Assembly (NCBI GenBank): GCA_029251405.1
Contig: JAQXDK010000039.1
Location: 1-35,795 of the forward strand
Source: Flavobacteriales bacterium
GTDB lineage: Bacteria; Bacteroidota; Bacteroidia; Flavobacteriales_D; Parvicellaceae
DNA: 35,795 nucleotides
Direction of reading: 5' to 3'
This document shows positions 26,265 to 35,160 of this stretch, one piece after another. How positions within the stretch are numbered: the stretch's first letter is position 1; each line of letters starts with the position of its first letter. The translations under genes and the position numbers were made by a program. Below the pieces are notes generated by a model. That model worked only from the letters and a program-made list of their open reading frames with translations. It ran no database searches and was not told the origin of the DNA.

Positions 26265-28781
26265 TTATTTGAAGTTTGGATTACAACAAGAGTGATCTGC
26301 TAAGCAGGTAGCCGCTAATTCAAGTGTATCTGTAGCTTTACAACCCATACAACATGGTTTTTTACAATCAGCAGAAGTTTTAAAAAGTCTATTTGCTTTT
26401 TCTTTTGCAAGGTTTACAATAGAGTCTATATCTAAATCATTTCCTGCAACTGTAATTACTTCATTTGTAAGAGTATCTTTTCCGGATATTGAAGTAATAT
26501 TAAGAACGCTGGTATCTGATAGTTTTGTATCCATATCTACAAAAACCAACAATTCTTTATCACTCTTCATAGAACAACATTTTTTTTCACAATTTTTTTG
26601 AATTGCAGATTGTTTTGGAGGTGGAGGAGGTAAAGTTTTATCTTCATCGTGATGACTTCCTCCTAGTATTGGCGCAATTACAAGACCAACTAAACAAGTA
26701 AGTTTGATTAAGATATTCATAGATGGTCCCGAAGTGTCTTTAAAAGGATCACCTACAGTATCACCTGTTACAGCAGCTTTATGTGCGTCAGAACCTTTAA
26801 AAGTCATTTCTCCATCAATTTCAACACCAGCTTCGAAAGATTTTTTTGCGTTATCCCAAGCGCCACCTGCATTGTTTTGGAATATGGCCCAAAGGACACC
26901 AGAAACAGTAACACCAGCCATATAAGAACCAAGAGCTTCAGCTCCCATTGCGAAACCAATAATAATTGGAGACACGATAGTTACCAAACCAGGCAACATC
27001 ATTTCTTTTAAAGCAGCTTTCGTAGAAATATCTACACATTTTTCATACTCAGGTTCTGATTCACCTTTCATGATTCCAGGAATTTCTTTAAACTGTCGAC
27101 GGACTTCTTTAACCATAGCCATCGCTGCTTTTCCAACTGAACTCATAGCCATCGCTGAAAATACAACAGGGATCATTCCACCTATGAATAATGCTGCTAA
27201 AACCTTAGCTTTAAAAATATTTATCCCATCGATTCCGGTAAAAGTTACGTAGGCTGCAAATAACGCTAATGCAGTTAATGCAGCAGAAGCAATAGCAAAA
27301 CCTTTTCCTACTGCAGCGGTGGTATTACCTACAGCATCCAGAATATCAGTTCTTTCACGTACTTCTGGATCTAACTCAGCCATTTCAGCAATTCCTCCTG
27401 CATTGTCTGCAATTGGACCAAAAGCATCAATAGCTAGTTGTAAAGCAGTTGTGGCCATCATTGCTGAGGCACCTATAGCAACACCGTAAAAACCAGCGCA
27501 TGCATAAGCTCCCCAAATAGCACCAGCAAATAGGATTATTGGTGCTGCAGTAGACATCATCCCAAGAGACAGTCCAGAAATAATATTTGTAGCTGCTCCA
27601 GTTGAAGAGTTTTGTATAATGCTATTTACGGGCTTTTTACCCATAGCAGTATAATATTCGGTTAACATAGAAATTAATCCTCCAACAGCCAAACCAATAA
27701 GTACAGCATAAAAAACTCTATTGTATCCAATTTCTCTTACTCCTTCTCCGAAAAATTCCATATTCATTTTTGCAGGCAACATCCATTGTATTATAAAAAA
27801 GGAGGCAACAGCAGTAAGTAATAATGATCCCCAATTACCTAAATTGAATGCTCCTTGAACTTCCTTTTCCTTAGCGTCGTTATCTTTAATTTTTATAACC
27901 CAGGTACCAATTATGGAAAATAATAATCCAACACCAGCAATCAAAACAGGCATAAGAATTGGCCCTAAACCGTTAAATTTTTCAAAAGATGAAGGGTCTT
28001 GTAAGATTAAGTAATTACCAAGAACCATAGCAGCTAGCATAGTAGCTACGTAAGAACCAAATAAATCTGCACCCATTCCAGCAACATCACCAACATTGTC
28101 ACCAACGTTATCTGCTATAGTAGCAGGATTTCTAGGGTCGTCTTCAGGAATTCCAGCTTCAACTTTTCCAACTAAGTCCGCACCCACATCTGCAGCTTTA
28201 GTATAAATACCTCCACCAACTCTTGCAAATAAAGCGATACACTCAGCACCTAAAGAAAAACCAGCAAGGGTTTCTAAAATGATTTCCATATCTGGAGCGT
28301 CACCAGCACTTAGTAGTAAGAAAATAAATATTGAAGACAATCCAAAAACAGCTAATCCGGCAACACCTAGTCCCATTACTGTTCCTCCTCTAAATGCAAC
28401 CTTCATTGCATTGGGCAAACTAGTTTTTGCAGCTTCAGCTGTCCTTACATTTGCTTTTGTAGCAATTCTCATTCCTATATTTCCAGCTAAAGCAGAAAAA
28501 ACAGCTCCAATAACAAACGAAACAACTATAAACATTCCAGCAGGAATTAAATTGGTAGCAGATAATGCTCCTAAAGCAGCTCCAGCAATTAAAACAAATA
28601 CTGCTAACATTTTATATTCCGCCTTTAAAAATGCCAATGCTCCACTTGCTATATATCCAGATAGTTTTGTCATTTTCTCATTTCCAGCAGGTTGTTTATT
28701 AACCCATGAGGATAGAAATAACATATATAGTAATCCAACGACTCCGAAGGCAGGTAAAATGTAAATTAAATTTGATTCCAT
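26265..28781 (-). CDS. hppA: K+-dependent-type membrane pyrophosphatase with Cys-rich tail
   Basis: This 838-residue inner-membrane pump uses pyrophosphate hydrolysis to move H+ and/or Na+ outwards. The active-site motifs are intact: [11 protein letters not shown] (198-208), [19 protein letters not shown] (214-232), a third acidic set at DTVGDPFKD (674-682), and about 16 membrane helices up to residue 706. GNTTAA (485-490; A489, G492) is the K+-dependent signature, where K+-independent enzymes carry Lys. The gate glutamate usual in helix 6 (DLFE) is Gly242 here, while a Glu appears in helix 5 (GAE180). Residues 707-838 form an extra tail with HHDED, five prolines and ten cysteines. A terminator-like hairpin follows the gene. 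Confidence 0.95.
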   Translation of the reverse strand: MESNLIYILPAFGVVGLLYMLFLSSWVNKQPAGNEKMTKLSGYIASGALAFLKAEYKMLAVFVLIAGAALGALSATNLIPAGMFIVVSFVIGAVFSALAGNIGMRIATKANVRTAEAAKTSLPNAMKVAFRGGTVMGLGVAGLAVFGLSSIFIFLLLSAGDAPDMEIILETLAGFSLGAECIALFARVGGGIYTKAADVGADLVGKVEAGIPEDDPRNPATIADNVGDNVGDVAGMGADLFGSYVATMLAAMVLGNYLILQDPSSFEKFNGLGPILMPVLIAGVGLLFSIIGTWVIKIKDNDAKEKEVQGAFNLGNWGSLLLTAVASFFIIQWMLPAKMNMEFFGEGVREIGYNRVFYAVLIGLAVGGLISMLTEYYTAMGKKPVNSIIQNSSTGAATNIISGLSLGMMSTAAPIILFAGAIWGAYACAGFYGVAIGASAMMATTALQLAIDAFGPIADNAGGIAEMAELDPEVRERTDILDAVGNTTAAVGKGFAIASAALTALALFAAYVTFTGIDGINIFKAKVLAALFIGGMIPVVFSAMAMSSVGKAAMAMVKEVRRQFKEIPGIMKGESEPEYEKCVDISTKAALKEMMLPGLVTIVSPIIIGFAMGAEALGSYMAGVTVSGVLWAIFQNNAGGAWDNAKKSFEAGVEIDGEMTFKGSDAHKAAVTGDTVGDPFKDTSGPSMNILIKLTCLVGLVIAPILGGSHHDEDKTLPPPPPKQSAIQKNCEKKCCSMKSDKELLVFVDMDTKLSDTSVLNITSISGKDTLTNEVITVAGNDLDIDSIVNLAKEKANRLFKTSADCKKPCCMGCKATDTLELAATCLADHSCCNPNFK

Positions 28782-28834
28782 AATATTTTAAGAATTATTT
28801 TTTGGATGGCGAAATTATATTTTTATAAATTATT

Positions 28835-28848
28835 GTGCAAATATGCAC
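28835..28848. promoter_or_regulatory. Inverted repeat upstream of hppA
   Basis: A perfect 5-bp inverted repeat with a 4-nt centre (GTGCA-AATA-TGCAC) lies 54 bases before the hppA start. On the minus strand it overlaps CATATTTG (28838-28845), a one-mismatch version of the -7 consensus. It could be a binding site or chance. Confidence 0.3.
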
Positions 28849-28880
28849 TGATAAATATGTACTTTACAGAGTAAAGAATA

Positions 28881-30308
28881 ATGATAAGTAGTTTACTAAA
28901 TACAATTAAATTTAAAAAAAAGGTTCTTTTGATTCAACTAAGAACCAAAAAAAAGCTGATACAAGTTTTTAAAATATTTAGTTTGATAGTTCTTTTTCAC
29001 GACTCAAATTCTTTAATAGGACAGTATGAATATTTACATCCCTATATTCCATATGATAGTTGTAATTTTGATTCTCATCCAATAATTGAAATAAAATTAT
29101 GGATTCACATCCTTCAAAAAGACAAAAAAAATCCAGAAAATCTAACTTCAGATTCTTTAAAATTCATAAATCAACAATATAAATGGATTAATAATTTCTA
29201 TAAAAATATAAAGCCACCAACTCTAAAAATTAAGAATCAGTTGCATTATGTAAAAGATTCAAGAATTAGGTTTTTAGTAGACACTGTAACCTATCACATA
29301 AACGAAAATGGATGGGACAGAATAAAATATATAAAAGAAACAAACTCACAAAGATGGATGAAAATATTGGCAATAAATCCTGATTCTGGGATTATCGAAA
29401 TAGAGGGTGTAAGGGATAGATTTGCTTTAATTCAAGACAGTATATTGATTGAAAACAGTCTACTAAATAACGGTGTATACAAAGTTGCTAATTTATCCAG
29501 AAAGAAAGGGAATACTATTCTTACTTTAATTAACGGTTCTGCACTTAAAAAAGACACTTCTGGTTATGTGAGTTATTATAAAAAAATTGATAAAAACTGT
29601 CACAAGGACAATTGGATAAATTTCACCAATGAAAATAAAGATTTTTTGCATGTTTTTTACACAGGTTCTTCTGTTTCTGTTCCTGCATTTGGTTGTGGTC
29701 CCTCCCCATTTTTTTTAAATATTTCAAGTGTTTTAGAAAATGGAGCTTTTGCAACAGCACAATTAACGGCACATGAAATAGGACATTGTCTAGGGTTAAG
29801 ACATACCAACACCCCTCAATTTAGTGATTTGCCACTGACCGACCAATTTGGATGGCTAAAATGTAACAATAGTACAGTAAGTAATAATATTATGGGTTAT
29901 AATAAATGTCGAAATTATTTATCACCTCTACAAATAGCATATATACATTATAGATATTCTAGCAACAATGATTTGTATAACACCCTCACCAATAAAGAGA
30001 ATAAAGATATTACTATTATAACAACACCTTCTGTGTGGGAAAAAAATGTAATTGGGAAAAAACGAATTTTAATTAAAAAAAATCAATCTCTAACAGTTAA
30101 AAAGCACTTAATTATCCCAAATAACGGTATTATAATTTTAGAAAAAAATAGTCAACTAATAATTGATAATGGAAAAGTATATGCACCCAATGAAAATTGG
30201 AAAGGCATTCGAACCAAACGGAGCATCTTAAATTTTTTTAAGAAATTTTTTTCATCAAATAATGAAGATCAAATATTTCTTAAAGATGATGGAGTTGTTA
30301 TTTATTGA
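28881..30308 (+). CDS. Secreted metzincin-type zinc metalloprotease
   Basis: The 475-residue protein carries HEIGHCLGLRH (298-308), the HExxHxxGxxH zinc site of metzincins, and a Met-turn (NNIMGY, 335-340), so it is probably an active peptidase of the pappalysin (M43) or related type. A hydrophobic segment at about 30-47 (FKIFSLIVLFHDSNSLIGQ) is the likely signal peptide. It lies unusually far from the first ATG, so a start nearer residue 18 (TTG) is possible. The C-terminal part (about 378-445; LIKKNQSLTVKKHLIIPNN, NENWKGI) looks like short beta-repeats that could bind a substrate or the cell surface. Flanking genes are on the opposite strand, and the stop overlaps the AsmA-like gene by 7 bases. 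Confidence 0.75.
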   Translation: MISSLLNTIKFKKKVLLIQLRTKKKLIQVFKIFSLIVLFHDSNSLIGQYEYLHPYIPYDSCNFDSHPIIEIKLWIHILQKDKKNPENLTSDSLKFINQQYKWINNFYKNIKPPTLKIKNQLHYVKDSRIRFLVDTVTYHINENGWDRIKYIKETNSQRWMKILAINPDSGIIEIEGVRDRFALIQDSILIENSLLNNGVYKVANLSRKKGNTILTLINGSALKKDTSGYVSYYKKIDKNCHKDNWINFTNENKDFLHVFYTGSSVSVPAFGCGPSPFFLNISSVLENGAFATAQLTAHEIGHCLGLRHTNTPQFSDLPLTDQFGWLKCNNSTVSNNIMGYNKCRNYLSPLQIAYIHYRYSSNNDLYNTLTNKENKDITIITTPSVWEKNVIGKKRILIKKNQSLTVKKHLIIPNNGIIILEKNSQLIIDNGKVYAPNENWKGIRTKRSILNFFKKFFSSNNEDQIFLKDDGVVIY

Positions 30309-32917
30309 TCAATTTCAAATTCAGGTTTTTCTTTTTCTTCTTCTTCAACACCTATCTTTTTTAAAAATTTATTGAATTTAGAAGAATCTTTTTTCTTGAC
30401 ATTTTTCTTGTTTTTTTTATCTTTTTTTAACTCTGTCTTTTCTATTTCTTTACCTTCATTCCAATCCACTTCGATGACCTCTGATTTGCTTTCTTTCTGG
30501 TCAACTACTTTTTCTCCTTTAATAATTTCTTTGATAATTTCTTTTTCATTTTGTATTTTTTGTTTCCTTTCATTTTTAATTTCTTTCTTATCAAATCCAT
30601 AGTTTAATTGATCGGTAGGGCCATAGATTTTAAAAAACAATTGCTTTCCACGAGTCTTTTTTTCTTCAACAATTGTAGAAGAAGAATTGTTTTTCTTAAC
30701 TATATCAGACCAATTAAAATTTAAATGATAGTCAACAGAGTTTTCAATATTATAATTTCCAAAAAAAATAAAATTTAGTATGTTATTTTTGATTTCAGAT
30801 TTAGGGAAAGAAATCAAGCCGTCGGTGAGATTTACTGAGGAAGAAAAATTCTTAAAATAAACACTATCTATTTTGTCAGTATAGTAATTTATATCGATAA
30901 TGTTTCTAGTAACGATACTGTTCTCAAAATAATCTAAAATTTCTCTTAAAATAGGATATTTCAGTAGCGAAATATTTTTAAAATTATTTTGAGAGACAAT
31001 AATTGATTTTCTCAAATCAAGTTCCTCATTTAAATCTAATATTAGTTTTGTATTAAAATTACTTGAAATACTTCCCTTAATATTTTCACTTAGTAAAACA
31101 GCTTGATTAAAATCACTAAAAGCAGACATTGTTTTTGGAATGTCAAGATTATTTAAGTTTCCGGAAACTTTCCAAACCTGCCCCTCTTCATTAGAGTTTA
31201 TTTGAAGCCGATCCAGCTTGATATTTCCTTCAAATCCTTTCATCTGTAAATCATTAATTGCAATATTATTTTCAATGGCTATTCTTTTAGCTTTCACATC
31301 AAAAAATGAGAAGTTTCTATAGGTAACTTCATCAGCTTTTAGGGAGCCTTCAAGTACATAATTGTATTTACTTTGAGAAGAGTCTTCGGAAGACACAACA
31401 TCCAAAAATTCATCTAAATGAAAATTTTTAATTTTTGCATCATATAAAATTTCAACGGAGTTACTATTTAAATAAACGAAGTCATACCAATTATCCCAAT
31501 TTGCATCTACAGAAAAAGTATCCCTATTAAAAATAGATTTCTCTAGTGAAATATTCATGAAATCTTTTGCGAATCGAACATCAAAAGCACTAGTTTTTAA
31601 ATAAATATTTTCTTTAGGATATTTAATTTCGAGATGATCTCCATTTAAGCTTCCAGAAATAGTTTCAATAATTGTATTGTTGTTATTTGACGAAATATTG
31701 GAACTCAGATTAAAATTAGCAAAGCCTTCTAAGTCTAGATCTTTATTTTGTGCTACCTTTTTTAGAATAGCTAGGTCTATTCCTCCTTTTAAATTCAATA
31801 AATATTTAGGATTATTAAAATCTTTTAACTGTAGATTACCGCTTATTAAATGAGTTTCTAAATATGTTGAAAACTGATTTATAATTAGATGTTCTTGTTT
31901 GTTATTAAAACTTCCAATTAAGTTAATTTTTGTAAATTTTAAATTATTTTCTAAATCTTCTAAGGAAGAATTCTCAGCATTAAAATCAACATCAAAAGAA
32001 AGTGTTTTTTTGCTATTTAATTCGCCTTTTAAATGGCCATTGAAATTTAAAACTCCATTAGAGCGATAGTTATTTGAAATATTGGAAACCGAAGAAGGTA
32101 AGACACTAAAAATTTCTGAAATTTCAATTTTATTTCCCTTTAAGGATAAATCAATAAGATCTTTTTTATGACTTTTATAACTCCCGCTTAATAAGAAATT
32201 GGTCTTCTCTAATTTTATCTTCCCCAATTCAACTTCCACAGAGAAGGGGTTGTTAATAACTTTCAATTTGGTATCTAAAGTTGCATATTTATATTTTATA
32301 TAGTTTACGTTATTTACAATAAAATTTTTGATGGTTAAATTAGAAAAAAGTTCAAGTTGGTATTCTTTTTCTGAAAAAGCACCTTTAAACTTAGAAGTCT
32401 CTATTAAAAAATTATAATCTTGTTTTAATAAGACATTGGAATAAATAATATTAAAATTCTTGATAACTACTTGGTCCAAGCCAAAATTAAATTCGTTAGT
32501 TAGAGTATCAGCACTTTCTTTGAAAATAGTATAATTGTTATTTCCCTTTTTATCGATGGAAATATTTAGAAATCCTGTATTTAAAATCAGCTTTGTAACT
32601 TTGTAATTTTTCTCCCATAAATCATAAATATCAAAATTTAAATACCCTTTTTCTGAGAATATTAGAGTGTCTTTTTTAGAAATAGGATTTTGAATTTTAA
32701 AATTGGTGAATTCTAGAGAAATAAATGGGAACTGACTAAAAGCATTTAAGCTAATTTTGTCAGCAGCTATTGGTTGATTTAATTGTTGATTGATTTGTTC
32801 AAGAGCAATGTTTTTAATTTCGTTATTGTAATACTTTGCTAAAGAAAATAAGCTTCCAATTATTAGAATAATTATTATTGAAACAGTTAGGACTAGGTAT
32901 TTGATAATTTTCATCAT
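30302..32917 (-). CDS. AsmA-like envelope protein
   Basis: The 871-residue protein has one N-terminal membrane helix (about 5-28, LVLTVSIIIILIIGSLFSLA). The AsmA start follows (NNEIKNIALEQINQQLNQPI, then LNAFSQFPFISLEFTNFKI), then a very long run of beta-strands. This is the layout of AsmA/TamB-type proteins, which are thought to form periplasmic bridges for lipids between inner and outer membranes. The last 90 residues or so (from about 780) are extremely rich in lysine and glutamate (for example KKDKKNKKNVKKKDSSK), which is unlike the rest. It follows the M23 gene by 35 bases on the same strand. Confidence 0.82.
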   Translation of the reverse strand: MMKIIKYLVLTVSIIIILIIGSLFSLAKYYNNEIKNIALEQINQQLNQPIAADKISLNAFSQFPFISLEFTNFKIQNPISKKDTLIFSEKGYLNFDIYDLWEKNYKVTKLILNTGFLNISIDKKGNNNYTIFKESADTLTNEFNFGLDQVVIKNFNIIYSNVLLKQDYNFLIETSKFKGAFSEKEYQLELFSNLTIKNFIVNNVNYIKYKYATLDTKLKVINNPFSVEVELGKIKLEKTNFLLSGSYKSHKKDLIDLSLKGNKIEISEIFSVLPSSVSNISNNYRSNGVLNFNGHLKGELNSKKTLSFDVDFNAENSSLEDLENNLKFTKINLIGSFNNKQEHLIINQFSTYLETHLISGNLQLKDFNNPKYLLNLKGGIDLAILKKVAQNKDLDLEGFANFNLSSNISSNNNNTIIETISGSLNGDHLEIKYPKENIYLKTSAFDVRFAKDFMNISLEKSIFNRDTFSVDANWDNWYDFVYLNSNSVEILYDAKIKNFHLDEFLDVVSSEDSSQSKYNYVLEGSLKADEVTYRNFSFFDVKAKRIAIENNIAINDLQMKGFEGNIKLDRLQINSNEEGQVWKVSGNLNNLDIPKTMSAFSDFNQAVLLSENIKGSISSNFNTKLILDLNEELDLRKSIIVSQNNFKNISLLKYPILREILDYFENSIVTRNIIDINYYTDKIDSVYFKNFSSSVNLTDGLISFPKSEIKNNILNFIFFGNYNIENSVDYHLNFNWSDIVKKNNSSSTIVEEKKTRGKQLFFKIYGPTDQLNYGFDKKEIKNERKQKIQNEKEIIKEIIKGEKVVDQKESKSEVIEVDWNEGKEIEKTELKKDKKNKKNVKKKDSSKFNKFLKKIGVEEEEKEKPEFEIDQ

Positions 32918-32952
32918 TATTACTGCATAACTTGCAATTTTATTTTCTGTTT

Positions 32953-34218
32953 TTAAGAATCAAGGAAAGTAATGCTGTCTAATGTTCCTTTAATTTTATC
33001 AATATCTGAAATGTATTTGGCTTTTAATTTATCTTCAATAGGATCTTTACTTGGCAAGTCTAATTTCAATGGGTTTTGTGGGCTCCCATTTATATAAACT
33101 CTGTAGTCAAGATGAGGGCCAGTACTGAGTCCGGTACTTCCTACTTCACCTATTTTTTGCCCCTGTTCAACATATTTTCCCACTGTAATTCCTTTTGCAT
33201 ATTTATGTAAGTGTAAATATTTAGTTATTACATTCCCAAAAGCATGTTTAATTTTAATCATTTTTCCAGCTCCTCCAGAGCGCCCTACAAAAATAACCTC
33301 TCCGTCACCAGTTGAAACTACATCGGTTCCCAACGGAGCCGCATAGTCAACACCGTAGTGAGGACGATAAATTTTCTTAATAGGATGAAGTCTACTGTGT
33401 GAAAATTTGGAAGAAATTCTTATGTATTCTAAAGGTGCTGATAATAATGCTTTTTGCATGCTTTCGCCATTTTCATTAAAGTAACTTTCTATTTTTTTAC
33501 TTTCAGATAAATAACGAAAAGCGTAATAATCTCTTCCTTTATGATTGAATAGTATGGCTTTGATGTTACCGACTCCAATAAATTCATTTTCAACATATTT
33601 AGCTTCATATATGATCTTATAATAATCGTCTTTCTGAATGTCAAAAAAATCGATGGTCCAAGAATAAAGAATTGCTACTTTTGAAACTAATGCAGGTGTT
33701 AATTGATTGCTGATAAAGCTTTGCCACAGGCTGTATTTAATTTTGCCATCTGCTTTTAATGTTCTGATTTCTATCGGTTTCTTTACTACTTCTACATTAA
33801 GAGAATCCTGAAAATTCATTACAATATTATCAGTTACTGAGTGCTGATATATTAGCTTAGATAATGTGGAACTGTCTTTAATCTTTAGAGTATAATACTT
33901 TTTACCTGGATATATGTTTCTAATATCGTAGACACTTTTAAATTCTTTACCAATTCTAAAAATACTTTCATAGGAAATATTTAAGTTCTGAAGAATTTCA
34001 CTAAAATTTTGTCCCTGACGGACAACGCCACTATCAATTTCATATTTTTTTAGACTATAGCCTTCTATTTTAGGATCTTCGACAATAGAGTCTTTAGTGA
34101 TGTTAGAAACATTATTTTTTTGATTTTTCGCTTTTTCGAATGTTTTTTCTTTACAGCTAGAAATAAAAAATAGTATAATTATGATGAAATATTTTATTCT
34201 TTTAAAGACAATTTTCAT
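32953..34218 (-). CDS. M23 family peptidoglycan endopeptidase lipoprotein
   Basis: The 421-residue protein has a lipoprotein signal (MKIVFKRIKYFIIIILFFIS, lipobox ISSC, Cys 22). A middle region includes a LysM/OapA-like part (QGQNFSEILQNLNISYESIF, about 74-93). The C-terminal LytM/M23 domain has RPHYGVDYAAPLG (zinc ligands H and D, about 284-296), YLHLH (about 335) and GPHLDYRV (about 368). Such enzymes cut peptide cross-links in peptidoglycan. All zinc ligands are present, so it is probably active rather than an EnvC/NlpD-type activator. It precedes the AsmA-like gene on the same strand. Confidence 0.92.
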   Translation of the reverse strand: MKIVFKRIKYFIIIILFFISSCKEKTFEKAKNQKNNVSNITKDSIVEDPKIEGYSLKKYEIDSGVVRQGQNFSEILQNLNISYESIFRIGKEFKSVYDIRNIYPGKKYYTLKIKDSSTLSKLIYQHSVTDNIVMNFQDSLNVEVVKKPIEIRTLKADGKIKYSLWQSFISNQLTPALVSKVAILYSWTIDFFDIQKDDYYKIIYEAKYVENEFIGVGNIKAILFNHKGRDYYAFRYLSESKKIESYFNENGESMQKALLSAPLEYIRISSKFSHSRLHPIKKIYRPHYGVDYAAPLGTDVVSTGDGEVIFVGRSGGAGKMIKIKHAFGNVITKYLHLHKYAKGITVGKYVEQGQKIGEVGSTGLSTGPHLDYRVYINGSPQNPLKLDLPSKDPIEDKLKAKYISDIDKIKGTLDSITFLDS

Positions 34219-34280
34219 ATCATCTACAATAATAATGTAACTGAGTTTTTTCAGTTCACTAGTGAGGACAAATTATAAAC

Positions 34281-34300
34281 ACTGTATTGTGTTTTACAGT
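34281..34300 (-). terminator. Weak terminator candidate after the methyltransferase gene
   Basis: A 6-bp stem ACTGTA/TACAGT with an 8-nt loop starts one base after the methyltransferase stop codon and is followed on the minus strand by GTTTATAATTT. The stem is AT-rich and the T tract interrupted, so it is a weak call. Confidence 0.3.
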
Positions 34301-35089
34301 TCAATAAAAGTTGCAATTATGAATCAAATTTATGTGTTTTTTTTCTGTATTCTTACTTAAGAACACAATCCCCAATGAAAAAATATTTATGCTCAATATG
34401 GTTTTAGGGTTGCTACAAATTTCTAACCAAGCCTGCTTCATTTCTAAAGACCAATAGATGTCGTCAAAAATAAAAATAGCATCGCTATGGTGACTTTCGA
34501 GAGCCCAGTTGAAGTATTTTAAGGTAGCATCTTTTGAATGGTTGCCATCAAAAAAAATCAAATCATATTTATTTTTTAAAAATTCAGGTAATGAATTGTC
34601 AAAAGACTTATTGTAAATGGCTACATTTTGAAGCCCTAATTTTTGGAAATTTTGCTTAGCTAGTTCATAAATGGTGGGATCACCTTCGATGGTAGTTACT
34701 TTTCCATTCTTATTTCCATTTGAAAGATAAGCTGTTGTTATTCCTAAGGAAGTTCCGATTTCTAAAATATTTTTTCGTTTATAGAAATTAATTAGTCTAA
34801 AAATTAATTGTCCTTTTAAGGCACTCGATTGTACATTTTTGGTAAGTGCTCCAATATTTGTTTTTTTATTTTTGATTGTTTTGGAACCTTCTCCTAAATC
34901 GTAAAGAATTATTTCTGATTGATTTTTTAATAATATTTTTCTGTAGTGTTCAATTCCAATAAAAGCATAATAATTAATTTTAGGATCAAGAACATATTCA
35001 GTTAGTTCATCAATAATTGGAGAGTTTATGTTGTTTTTAGTAACACCATTGATTAAAAAACTTAAATAAAAACCAATTTTTTGTAGCAT
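34301..35089 (-). CDS. Class I SAM-dependent methyltransferase
   Basis: I place the start at the ATG at 35089 (MLQKIGFYLSFLINGV, 262 residues) rather than the TTG six bases upstream, because a perfect -7 box (35093-35100) covers that TTG. The SAM-binding motif is ILEIGTSLGITTAYL (about 108-122). The acidic post-motif KVTTIEGDP follows, then DLIFFDGNHSKDATLKYF and AIFIFDDIYW. The pattern is like the caffeoyl-CoA/catechol O-methyltransferase type (methyltransferase family 24), but the substrate is unknown. The N-terminal 60 residues are an extra helical part. It is divergent from tatC. Confidence 0.82.
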   Translation of the reverse strand: MLQKIGFYLSFLINGVTKNNINSPIIDELTEYVLDPKINYYAFIGIEHYRKILLKNQSEIILYDLGEGSKTIKNKKTNIGALTKNVQSSALKGQLIFRLINFYKRKNILEIGTSLGITTAYLSNGNKNGKVTTIEGDPTIYELAKQNFQKLGLQNVAIYNKSFDNSLPEFLKNKYDLIFFDGNHSKDATLKYFNWALESHHSDAIFIFDDIYWSLEMKQAWLEICSNPKTILSINIFSLGIVFLSKNTEKKHINLIHNCNFY

Positions 35090-35092
35090 ATA

Positions 35093-35100
35093 CAAAACTA
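35093..35100 (-). promoter_or_regulatory. -7 box directly upstream of the methyltransferase start
   Basis: TAGTTTTG on the minus strand matches TAnnTTTG and ends 3 bases before the ATG at 35089. A convincing TTTG at -33 is missing. If used, the mRNA would begin at or very near the start codon. Confidence 0.38.
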
Positions 35101-35124
35101 AGCGTTTACTTCTAAAACATATAA

Positions 35125-35155
35125 TTTATATTAAAGACAATATCTATTAGATTTG
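35125..35155 (+). promoter_or_regulatory. tatC promoter giving a near-leaderless mRNA
   Basis: TTTA (35125-35128, one mismatch to TTTG), a 19-nt spacer and TAGATTTG (35148-35155, perfect) form a Bacteroidota-type promoter. The expected start site lies at about 35160, at the tatC ATG (35161). Confidence 0.48.
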
Positions 35156-35160
35156 CATGT

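Noticed and set aside
28279-28764. Open frame of 161 codons on the plus strand inside hppA
   Set aside because: Antisense shadow of the Ala/Gly-rich membrane helices; composition only.
30372-30602. Phe/Leu/Ser-rich open frame resembling a membrane protein
   Set aside because: It is the reverse complement of the lysine/glutamate-rich tail of the AsmA-like protein.
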